Notes under the pieces: model-generated
Told to the model about the DNA's origin: nothing
What the model saw: only the letters and a program-made list of their open reading frames with translations
Databases searched by the model: none
Program-made: the position numbers and the translations under genes
Source of the DNA: a bacterium
Lineage (GTDB): Bacteria; Eremiobacterota; Eremiobacteria; Baltobacterales; Baltobacteraceae
Assembly (NCBI GenBank): GCA_021784715.1
Contig: JAJYHP010000044.1
Location: 1 to 5,311 of the forward strand
Length of the DNA stretch: 5,311 bases
Reading direction: 5' to 3'
Shown here: positions 1 through 5,132 of the stretch, one piece after another
How the letters are laid out: the number at the start of each line of letters is the position of its first letter
Numbering within the stretch: the first letter of the stretch is position 1

Positions 1-386
1 TCGAGCTTACCAAGCGGGCGTTTGAGAAAAATCATATTCTCAACGAGATCGTCGTTCTCCGAGACGGCGAGAAAGCGGTGCAGTATCTCTTCGAGAAGGC
101 CTTCGAAGGGCGCGGAACGCCGCAGTTTATTTTGCTCGATTTAAAGTTGCCGAAGGTCTCGGGGCTCGAACTCTTAGAGCGAATTCGACAGCACGATGCG
201 ACGCGGCTCGTTCCCACCGTCATTCTGACCTCGAGCAAACAAGACGAAGATCTGCTTGCGGGCTACCGGCTCGGAGTGAATAGCTACGTTCGCAAACCGG
301 TCGACTTCAACGAGTTCGTCGAAGCGGTTCGACAAGTGGGTCTCTATTGGCTCGTACTGAATCAGACGCCGCGCACGAGCCTATGA
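1..386 (+). CDS. Rcp1/CheY-like single-domain response regulator, 5'-truncated by the window edge
   Basis: The reading frame is open from base 3 to the TGA at 384-386 and has no start in the window before an internal GTG at 78, so the N terminus, including the first acidic residues of the receiver fold, lies off the left edge. Visible receiver hallmarks are the phosphoacceptor Asp in the LLDLKLPK stretch (codon 138-140), the switch Thr of ILTSSK (228-230) and the Lys-Pro pair of YVRKPVDF (codon 294-296). The C-terminal run VDFNEFVEAVRQ followed by GLYWLVLN is characteristic of the Rcp1 family. These stand-alone receivers, first known from cyanobacterial phytochrome systems, have no output domain and relay phosphate from a sensor histidine kinase. 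The stop overlaps the next gene's start (ATGA), so the two are very probably translated together and work in one phosphorelay. A cognate kinase just upstream is inferred, not seen. Confidence 0.93.
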   Translation, partial: ELTKRAFEKNHILNEIVVLRDGEKAVQYLFEKAFEGRGTPQFILLDLKLPKVSGLELLERIRQHDATRLVPTVILTSSKQDEDLLAGYRLGVNSYVRKPVDFNEFVEAVRQVGLYWLVLNQTPRTSL

Positions 387-2473
387 ACGCAAGCCGGCCG
401 TTACGCGTCCTTTGCATCGATGATTCGGCCGACGATGCCGAACTCAACGTGCTCGCGCTCGGGCGTGCGGGCTATCGTGTGGAAACGCAACGCGCCGACC
501 GTGAGGACGCCGCTCGCGAAGCTCTCGATCGTGCTAGCTGGGACGTCGTACTCTGCGACTACTCGATGCCGAATTTCAGCGCTCCGGCGATGCTCGCATT
601 GCTCGCCGAGCGCGATCTCGACATTCCGTGCTTGATCGTTTCCGGAGCGATTGGCGAAGAGGCCGCCGCCGAGGCGATCCGTCTCGGCGCCTACGATTAT
701 ATTTTCAAAAATAATCTCAAGCGGCTCGGCCCCGCGGTCGACCGCGCGCTCCGCGATGCCGATCTGCGCCGAGCGCGGCGCGCTATCGAGCAGCAGCTGC
801 GCGCGAGCGAGACGCGCCTGCGCTTGCTTTTCGAACAGCTTCCGGCGCTCGTCGTTACGACCGATACCGACCTGACGATCACCTCGATCGAGGGCGCGCG
901 CCTCGGGGCGCTGGGGATGGAGAGCGAAGCGCTCCTCAATACGCGCATCGCAACCTCGGCGTTAATCGCCGACGAGTCTCGATTCCCCGTCCGCCGCGCC
1001 CACCTCAAGGCGCTGCAGGGCGTCGCCGGCGAGTACGAGATGATTTGGGGCGGGAAAACGCTGCAGGGGCACGTCGAACCGCTACGGACGGAGAGCGGCC
1101 GGATCGTAGGAACGATCTCGGTCGCGTTCGATATCACCGAACGCAAGGTTGCGGAGCAACGCTTGACGTATTTTTCGCAGTTCGATCTATTAACCGACCT
1201 TCCCAATCGTACCGTTCTCGAAGATCGGCTCGTGCAAGCGTTGGCTCTCGCCGCGCGTCATGGAGATTCGATTGCGGTCTTCGCTATCGATCTCGACCGC
1301 TTCAAAGAAGTGAACGAGAGCTACGGACGAACGAGCGGGGACGAGTTGCTTCGCGGCGTCGGGCGACGGTTGCGCCGGCTCTTCGACGACACCGCCACGG
1401 TCTCGCGTTTCGGCGAGGATCTCTTCGTTATTCTCGCGATCGGCCTCGATACGCGCGAACTCGTGGAAGCGCAAGGGCGGCGAATTCGCGACGCATTCGA
1501 ATCGCCGTTCGAGATACGTGACTCCGATATTTACGTGACGGCGAGCATCGGCATCGCGTTGGCGGGCGACGATGGAAGCGACGCGCATGGATTGATCGAA
1601 TCGGCGGAGGCGGCGCTGCTCTCAGCGAAACAGAGCGGCCGAAATACCTGGCGCTTCTTTACCCCGAGCATGCTGCTTTCATCGGTCGAGCGCATAACGC
1701 TCAAACGCGACCTCCGCGTCGCCGCGGTGAACGACCAACTCGCGTTGCATTATCAGCCGATTCTCCGCGCCTCCGATGGAGCGCTCGCCGGCCTCGAAGT
1801 GCTGGTTCGGTGGCAGCACCCGAGTTACGGCATGCTGATGCCCGATAATTTCGTTCCGCTCGCCGAGGAATCCGGAGCGATCGAGGATGTAGGCGAATGG
1901 GTCCTCGCGTCGGCCTGCGAGCAATTCGTTCGCTGGAGCAAGAGCGGGGTGAAGCTTCGTCGCATCGCGGTGAATCTCTCGGCTCGACAATTCGAAGGGC
2001 GCGACCTCCGCGATCGCATCGCCGCGATCATCGAACGCACCGGAATCGCTCCCGAGAACCTGGAGTTGGAGCTCACCGAGAGCGCGATCATGCGCGACGT
2101 TACCGGTGCGATCGCGACGTTGCAGGATCTCAAGCGCCTCGGCGTTCGCATCGCGGTCGACGATTTTGGCGCCGGCTATACGAGCCTCTCGTTCTTGCGT
2201 CGTTTCCCGGTCGATTGCTTGAAGATCGACCAGTCGTTCGTCCACGATCTTCATGAAGGTTCGCACGACGAAGCGATCGTGAAAGCGATCGTAACGCTGG
2301 CGACGAATCTCGGGCTCACCTCGGTGGCGGAGGGAGTGGAAGATGAAGCGGTGTTCATGCAGCTCCGCGCGCTCGGCGTCAGCGAGGTGCAGGGTTTCTA
2401 CCTTTCTCGCCCGATGACACTGGAAGCGACCACGGCGTTTTTAACCGATAACGTCGCGATGGCGTCGGAGTAG
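383..2473 (+). CDS. REC-PAS-GGDEF-EAL protein, predicted c-di-GMP phosphodiesterase with degenerate GGDEF
   Basis: A 696-residue cytoplasmic protein with no membrane segment. The receiver (about 7-125) has D13/D14, phosphoacceptor D59, S87 and K109, so it should be phosphorylatable. The PAS domain (about 140-255) ends in the linker DITERKVAEQRL. The GGDEF domain (about 265-425) carries GEDLF at 344-348 where GGDEF is expected; it also has NE for ND at 311-312 and no RxxD inhibitory site at the usual spacing, so cyclase activity is unlikely. The EAL domain (about 437-690) keeps E472 (motif written EVL), N531, E563, D593/D594, K614, E650, E653 and Q670, the metal and substrate residues of active c-di-GMP phosphodiesterases making pGpG. 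Start: the ATG at 383 sits in an ATGA overlap with the preceding receiver gene and has no good Shine-Dalgarno, which suggests translational coupling. A TTG at 347 would add 12 non-conserved residues and is less likely. Expected role: lowering c-di-GMP in response to a phosphorelay, with the degenerate GGDEF possibly acting as a GTP-binding regulatory domain, as known for some EAL hybrids. Confidence 0.95.
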   Translation: MNASRPLRVLCIDDSADDAELNVLALGRAGYRVETQRADREDAAREALDRASWDVVLCDYSMPNFSAPAMLALLAERDLDIPCLIVSGAIGEEAAAEAIRLGAYDYIFKNNLKRLGPAVDRALRDADLRRARRAIEQQLRASETRLRLLFEQLPALVVTTDTDLTITSIEGARLGALGMESEALLNTRIATSALIADESRFPVRRAHLKALQGVAGEYEMIWGGKTLQGHVEPLRTESGRIVGTISVAFDITERKVAEQRLTYFSQFDLLTDLPNRTVLEDRLVQALALAARHGDSIAVFAIDLDRFKEVNESYGRTSGDELLRGVGRRLRRLFDDTATVSRFGEDLFVILAIGLDTRELVEAQGRRIRDAFESPFEIRDSDIYVTASIGIALAGDDGSDAHGLIESAEAALLSAKQSGRNTWRFFTPSMLLSSVERITLKRDLRVAAVNDQLALHYQPILRASDGALAGLEVLVRWQHPSYGMLMPDNFVPLAEESGAIEDVGEWVLASACEQFVRWSKSGVKLRRIAVNLSARQFEGRDLRDRIAAIIERTGIAPENLELELTESAIMRDVTGAIATLQDLKRLGVRIAVDDFGAGYTSLSFLRRFPVDCLKIDQSFVHDLHEGSHDEAIVKAIVTLATNLGLTSVAEGVEDEAVFMQLRALGVSEVQGFYLSRPMTLEATTAFLTDNVAMASE

Positions 2474-2477
2474 TCGA

Positions 2478-2954
2478 TTACCCGTAGCGCGCGAGCGCGC
2501 GAACGTCGACGCATTCGGCGAGCGTTCGCGCGAGTCGTTCGATGCCGAGGCGGTCGCTCTCGGTAAATCGCGCTTTTCGAGGGCTATCGCAATCGACGAC
2601 GCCGAGAATACCGGCTGCATCGTGGAGCGGCACGACGATCTCGGAGGCCGAAGCGCTATCGCAGACGATGTGGTCGTCGAATGCGCCGACATCGTCGACG
2701 AGGATCGTTCGGTCGGCGGCAAAAGCCTTTCCGCAGACGCCTCGCCCCACCCGAATGCGCGTGCACGAGGGTTTGCCGATGAAGGGCCCGAGGACGAGCT
2801 CCTCGCCCTTCGCGATATAGAGCCCGGCGAAATTGAGCTCGGGAATCTCGGAGGCGAGAAATGCGGCGAAGTTCGCGCAGTTCGCGAGCGCGTCGGGCTC
2901 GCCCTCAAGCAAGGCGTGAAGCTGACGCTCTAACTGTTCGTAATCGGTCGACAT
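2478..2954 (-). CDS. msrC: Free methionine-(R)-sulfoxide reductase (fRMsr, GAF-domain)
   Basis: A 158-residue soluble single GAF-domain protein matching the MsrC/YebR family, which reduces free L-methionine-(R)-sulfoxide to methionine using thioredoxin-type reductants. Family marks in order: NFAGLYIAKGEELVLGPF (41-58); G60-K61-P62-S63-C64; the strongly conserved VGRGVCGKA with C74; DDVGAFDDHIVCDSASASEI with C98; and GVVDCDS, equivalent to the usual GVLDIDS. C64, C74 and C98 correspond to the three family cysteines, including the catalytic and resolving ones. Length is normal for the family. The ATG at 2952-2954 (complement) was chosen because MSTDYEQLERQL begins the conserved part. The frame stays open upstream to 3131, but those residues are Pro/Arg/Gly-rich and unlike the family. 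Only weak Shine-Dalgarno similarity precedes the start. Its stop lies 4 bases from the stop of the convergent EAL gene, and it is divergent from the HD-GYP gene. It is a metabolic/oxidative-repair enzyme; a link to c-di-GMP signalling is not shown. Confidence 0.94.
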   Translation of the reverse strand: MSTDYEQLERQLHALLEGEPDALANCANFAAFLASEIPELNFAGLYIAKGEELVLGPFIGKPSCTRIRVGRGVCGKAFAADRTILVDDVGAFDDHIVCDSASASEIVVPLHDAAGILGVVDCDSPRKARFTESDRLGIERLARTLAECVDVRALARYG

Positions 2955-3044
2955 GAGTCGCGTGTTCGCGCCGAGACCGTTTGCCTTCCCCCTGCCTCGG
3001 CGGAACGGGGGATTGGATGCGCCCGGCGAAGGGGGCTTGCGACG
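2955..3044. other. Divergent intergenic region between msrC and the HD-GYP gene
   Basis: Ninety bases must hold the 5' regions of both divergent genes. I see no convincing -35/-10 pair on either strand. The segment contains runs of C and G: CCCCC at 2988-2992 can pair with GGGGG at 3007-3011 (extended by T2987-A3012) around a 14-base loop, and a further GGGGG run lies at 3031-3035. The latter, preceded by GAA, is well placed as the Shine-Dalgarno for the ATG at 3045. The composition differs from the flanking coding sequence and resembles dispersed intergenic palindromes, but a repeat cannot be proven from one copy. Confidence 0.6.
3029..3035 (+). promoter_or_regulatory. Shine-Dalgarno (AAGGGGG) for the HD-GYP gene
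   Basis: AAGGGGG ends 9 bases before the ATG at 3045. It favours this start over the in-frame ATG at 3057, which has no purine-rich element at a suitable distance. Confidence 0.6.
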
Positions 3045-4670
3045 ATGGAACTCGATATGGGGGTAGGCGAGCAGATCGGCAAGAGTTCTGCATTGGTGCG
3101 GCGCGCTGCCGCATTGCTCTCTTCGGATCATTCGTTCGACGAATTATTCGCACGCATGACGGAGATGCTCGCCGAGCTCGTCGACGCCTCCACGGTTTTC
3201 GTGGCGCTTCCGGGAGCGAACGGCGAGTACGCCGTCCAGTATCACTTCGATCACGGCAAAGTTCTCCGCGGTCACGTTCCACTACCTGAGGGTTCGGTCG
3301 CGTTGCGAGCGATCGCCGAACAACGGCTCGTGTGGGGCAATGCGCCTGAAGAATGGGCGCCGGGCGGGCGCATCGCGATCGACTCCGAGCACCCCGAGCG
3401 CAACGACAGCATTTCGGCGATCTTCGCTCCGATGCGTCACGCCGGCGCGATCGTCGGATGCCTCTCCGTGCAGAGCCCGAAAGCCGACGCCTACACCGTC
3501 GGCGAGGCGGAGCTCGTCGCGGCGATCGCGCACTTTCTCGGTGTCGCACTGGAGAACCGTCGCCTCTTCGAACAGAGCCAACGAATCGCGGAGATCGATC
3601 CGCTCACCGGCCTTCCCAACCATTCGAAACTCGTGCGCGATCTCGAAAAATTCGTGGGCCAGGCGACTTCGACTCGGCCGGTCGCCGCCGCGATCTTCAA
3701 CGTCGTGAATTTCTCGCAATTCAACGATACCTATGGGTACGCGCTCGGTGACGAGATGCTGCACCGTATCTCCGAAACGATCTCTCGATTCTTTTCGGCG
3801 AACGTTACGGTCGGGCGTTTCGGTGGCGATGCGTTTTTAATGATCGTACACGGCGAATCGAGCGATCGAGCGATCGCGACGGTCGCGGAGCTCGCACATG
3901 CATTCTCCGCGCTGACTTTTGAGGACGGCGACGGACGGATTCCGATCTCGCTCGCGTGCGGCTACGCGCTCGCTCCGATGGATGCGGTGACGCGCGTCGA
4001 TCTCATCGCGCTCTGCACGCATCGCCGCCGCTTGAGCCGCAAGCGCGGCGGCGCTCCGGTCGGCGACGACGAGATCGAGGCGCTCGCGCTAAACGGACAT
4101 TTCGTCGAAGTGCAAACGCTCGTGGACGCGCTCATGGACCGCGACCCTTTCACGCGCGTGCATCTCGTGCACGTGAACGCCATGGCGAAGCATTGGTCGG
4201 AGGCAAATCTCGATCTAAGCCCATCGGAGTTCTCGACCTTTATGCAGGCGAGTCTCCTACACGATCTCGGGAAGTTGCTCGTCTCCGACCGCATCTTGGT
4301 GAAACCCGGTCGGCTCACGGCGGCGGAGTATCGCTCCATGCAAGAGCACGCTCGCTTCGGCCACAACATCCTCTCGGATTTCCATCGCTTCGATGCCGTC
4401 GCTCGCGTCGTCGCCCAGCACCACGAGCGCTGGGATGGGCAGGGCTACCCGGCCGGTCTCGCCGGTGAGGAGATCGACCGCCTGGCCCGTGCCGTCGCGA
4501 TCCTCGATGCCTTCTCGGCGATGGTCGACGACCGCCCCTACCACCGCGGAATCTCCGAGGCCGAGGCGATCCTCGAGATCCGCCGCTGTGCCGGCACCCA
4601 GTTCGACCCGGAGCTCGTCGAGCGCTTCGTCGCTTGGCGCGGGGAAGGCGGCGACCCGAGCGCGGTATAA
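3045..4670 (+). CDS. GAF-GGDEF(degenerate)-HD-GYP protein, predicted c-di-GMP phosphodiesterase
   Basis: A 541-residue soluble protein. An N-terminal GAF domain (about 25-172) could bind a small ligand. It is followed by the linker EIDPLTGLPNHSKL (183-196) that opens a GGDEF domain (about 181-335). That domain is clearly broken: the usual DLDxFKxIND segment reads NVVNFSQFND (219-228), losing both metal-binding Asp positions and the Lys, and the signature is GGDAF (260-264). The C-terminal HD-GYP domain (about 355-535) keeps H373, the HDLGK motif (H406, D407, K410), H435, H459/H460 in HHERWDGQGYP (459-469), D488 and the DRPYH segment. This is the full metal-binding and GYP set expected of an active enzyme hydrolysing c-di-GMP to pGpG and/or GMP. 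The second Asp of the usual DxFDA stretch is Ser (491). The ATG at 3045 has a good Shine-Dalgarno. The gene is divergent from msrC, and its TAA stop lies 12 bases before tRNA-Arg. Likely role: GAF-gated c-di-GMP breakdown; the ligand is unknown. Confidence 0.95.
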   Translation: MELDMGVGEQIGKSSALVRRAAALLSSDHSFDELFARMTEMLAELVDASTVFVALPGANGEYAVQYHFDHGKVLRGHVPLPEGSVALRAIAEQRLVWGNAPEEWAPGGRIAIDSEHPERNDSISAIFAPMRHAGAIVGCLSVQSPKADAYTVGEAELVAAIAHFLGVALENRRLFEQSQRIAEIDPLTGLPNHSKLVRDLEKFVGQATSTRPVAAAIFNVVNFSQFNDTYGYALGDEMLHRISETISRFFSANVTVGRFGGDAFLMIVHGESSDRAIATVAELAHAFSALTFEDGDGRIPISLACGYALAPMDAVTRVDLIALCTHRRRLSRKRGGAPVGDDEIEALALNGHFVEVQTLVDALMDRDPFTRVHLVHVNAMAKHWSEANLDLSPSEFSTFMQASLLHDLGKLLVSDRILVKPGRLTAAEYRSMQEHARFGHNILSDFHRFDAVARVVAQHHERWDGQGYPAGLAGEEIDRLARAVAILDAFSAMVDDRPYHRGISEAEAILEIRRCAGTQFDPELVERFVAWRGEGGDPSAV

Positions 4671-4671
4671 A
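4666..4671 (+). promoter_or_regulatory. Possible -10 element (TATAAA) for tRNA-Arg
   Basis: TATAAA overlaps the TAA stop of the HD-GYP gene in otherwise GC-rich sequence. Transcription would begin at about 4678, only a few bases before the tRNA at 4683. No recognisable -35 is present at 16-18 base spacing (the site reads GGAAGG), so the element may be fortuitous, with the tRNA instead read through from the gene upstream. Confidence 0.35.
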
Positions 4672-4682
4672 TGCCCCGGTGC

Positions 4683-4758
4683 GCGCCCGTAGCTCAACAT
4701 TGGATAGAGCAAGGCACTCCTAAGGCCGAGGTTGTGAGTTCGAGTCTCACCGGGCGCA
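4683..4758 (+). tRNA. tRNA-Arg (anticodon CCT)
   Basis: A full cloverleaf can be drawn. The acceptor stem GCGCCCG (4683-4689) pairs perfectly with CGGGCGC (4751-4757), with discriminator A4758. The D stem is GCTC/GAGC with an 11-base loop containing GG. The anticodon loop CTCCTAA (4717-4723) gives anticodon CCT at 4719-4721, reading AGG. The T arm is GTGAG-TTCGAGT-CTCAC. CCA is not encoded, so it must be added after transcription. The anticodon stem is odd: AGGCA against GGCCG gives only three Watson-Crick pairs (28-42, 29-41, 30-40), with A-G mismatches at 27-43 and 31-39. The D loop is slightly long. Identity as Arg follows from the anticodon and the typical CTCCTAA loop. It lies directly after the HD-GYP gene and before a terminator-like hairpin. 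Confidence 0.88.
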
Positions 4759-4779
4759 AAAGGGAACCCCTTTTCTCTT
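4758..4779 (+). terminator. Rho-independent terminator candidate after tRNA-Arg
   Basis: AAAAGGG (4758-4764) pairs with CCCTTTT (4768-4774) across a 3-base loop. The 3' arm supplies the T run, followed by CTCTT. The stem is short and half A-T, so strength is uncertain, but its position directly after the tRNA acceptor stem is as expected. Its first A doubles as the tRNA discriminator base. Confidence 0.6.
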
Positions 4780-4806
4780 GCATAGCGCTAGAGTGCGTGC
4801 TATCGT
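4778..4806 (+). promoter_or_regulatory. Sigma-70-type promoter candidate for the rpmG-trnW-secE operon
   Basis: TTGCAT (4778-4783) and TATCGT (4801-4806) are separated by exactly 17 bases, and TGC immediately before the -10 makes an extended -10. The predicted start, at about 4812-4814, leaves a leader of about 45 bases before rpmG. Matches to consensus are partial (3/6 and 4/6), but spacing and position are good. Confidence 0.5.
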
Positions 4807-4814
4807 AAGAAGCC

Positions 4815-4840
4815 GAACGGAGCGCGCCTCCGTTTCTTTC
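4815..4840 (+). promoter_or_regulatory. Leader hairpin with U-rich tail upstream of rpmG (terminator or attenuator-like)
   Basis: AACGGAG (4816-4822) pairs with CTCCGTT (4828-4834) across a CGCGC loop, followed by TCTTTC. It lies between the predicted promoter and the rpmG Shine-Dalgarno at 4848-4852. It could be a second terminator of the tRNA-Arg transcript, a leader attenuator for the ribosomal operon or a 5' stabilising hairpin. The sequence alone does not decide. Confidence 0.5.
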
Positions 4841-4847
4841 ATGTATT

Positions 4848-4852
4848 AAGGA
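4848..4852 (+). promoter_or_regulatory. Shine-Dalgarno of rpmG
   Basis: AAGGA lies 6 bases before the ATG at 4859. It is the clearest ribosome-binding site in the window and fixes the rpmG start. Confidence 0.8.
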
Positions 4853-4858
4853 CGATCG

Positions 4859-5023
4859 ATGGCTAAGAAAGAGAACCGCGTGATGGTTGTGATGGCTTGC
4901 ACCGAGTGCAAACGCCGGAACTACAACACGCAGAAAAACAAGCAGAAAACGACCGAGCGTCTCGAATTGAAGAAGTATTGCCGCTTCTGCCGTTCGCACC
5001 GTTCCCATCGCGAGACGAAGTAA
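4859..5023 (+). CDS. rpmG: 50S ribosomal protein L33 (bL33)
   Basis: A 54-residue basic protein of normal L33 length, a component of the large ribosomal subunit near the E site. It begins [10 protein letters not shown] and keeps the family core [16 protein letters not shown] and a C-terminal [17 protein letters not shown]. Two CxxC pairs (C14/C17 and C41/C44) make a zinc ribbon, so this is the zinc-binding C+ form. The start is set by the AAGGA site 6 bases upstream. The gene is too short to have been predicted on length alone but is unmistakable by sequence. tRNA-Trp begins 9 bases after the stop and secE follows, the order seen at the head of the secE-nusG-rplKAJL cluster in many bacteria. 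The three are probably co-transcribed from the promoter at about 4778-4806. If a zinc-free paralogue exists elsewhere in the genome, this copy would be the zinc-replete version. Confidence 0.97.
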   Translation: MAKKENRVMVVMACTECKRRNYNTQKNKQKTTERLELKKYCRFCRSHRSHRETK

Positions 5024-5032
5024 TCCACCCAA

Positions 5033-5108
5033 AGGGCGGTAGCTCAATTGGTAGAGTAGCGGTCTCCAAAATCGCCGGTTGCAGGTTCGAGTCCTGTCCG
5101 CCCTGCCA
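5033..5108 (+). tRNA. tRNA-Trp (anticodon CCA)
   Basis: A regular cloverleaf. Acceptor AGGGCGG (5033-5039) pairs with CCGCCCT (5098-5104), with discriminator G5105. The D arm is GCTC/GAGT with an 8-base loop containing GG. Anticodon stem GCGGT/ATCGC encloses loop CTCCAAA with anticodon CCA at 5066-5068. The T arm is GCAGG-TTCGAGT-CCTGT. Unlike the upstream tRNA-Arg, the 3' CCA (5106-5108) is encoded. G at position 73 and the CCA anticodon are tRNA-Trp identity elements. It sits between rpmG and secE with no room for its own promoter, so it is most likely processed from the operon transcript. Confidence 0.96.
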
Positions 5109-5132
5109 TTCCCAATCGAAAGACGAGACGTG

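Noticed and set aside
347..382. TTG start at 347 extending the EAL protein by 12 residues
   Set aside because: It overlaps the preceding receiver by 40 bases and adds non-conserved residues; the ATG at 383 in an ATGA overlap begins just before the receiver fold.
1679..2266. Long minus-strand open frame of 195 residues inside the EAL domain
   Set aside because: It is antisense to strongly conserved EAL codons, with low-complexity charged sequence; an artefact of GC-rich codon usage.
2487..2500. GCGCG-CGAG-CGCGC hairpin near the msrC 3' end
   Set aside because: It lies within msrC codons for an Arg/Ala-rich tail, has a 5-bp stem without a T tract and is readily explained by GC-rich codon usage.
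2955..3131. N-terminal extension of msrC to an upstream start near 3131
   Set aside because: It would add 59 Pro/Arg/Gly-rich residues not found in the family and overlap the 5' end of the divergent HD-GYP gene.
2905..3549. Minus-strand open frame of 214 residues across the msrC/HD-GYP junction
   Set aside because: Arg/Ser/Pro-rich translation typical of an out-of-frame shadow, overlapping two well-supported genes.
3858..3880. Short GAGCGATC direct repeats
   Set aside because: In-frame with codons of the HD-GYP gene's degenerate GGDEF domain and too short to be a meaningful repeat.
4257..5047. Minus-strand open frames covering the HD-GYP 3' end, tRNA-Arg and rpmG
   Set aside because: They run through a tRNA and confident plus-strand genes; stretches such as the apparent VRLELTTSALGV and GQDSNLQPAI are the known spurious translations of antisense tRNA genes.
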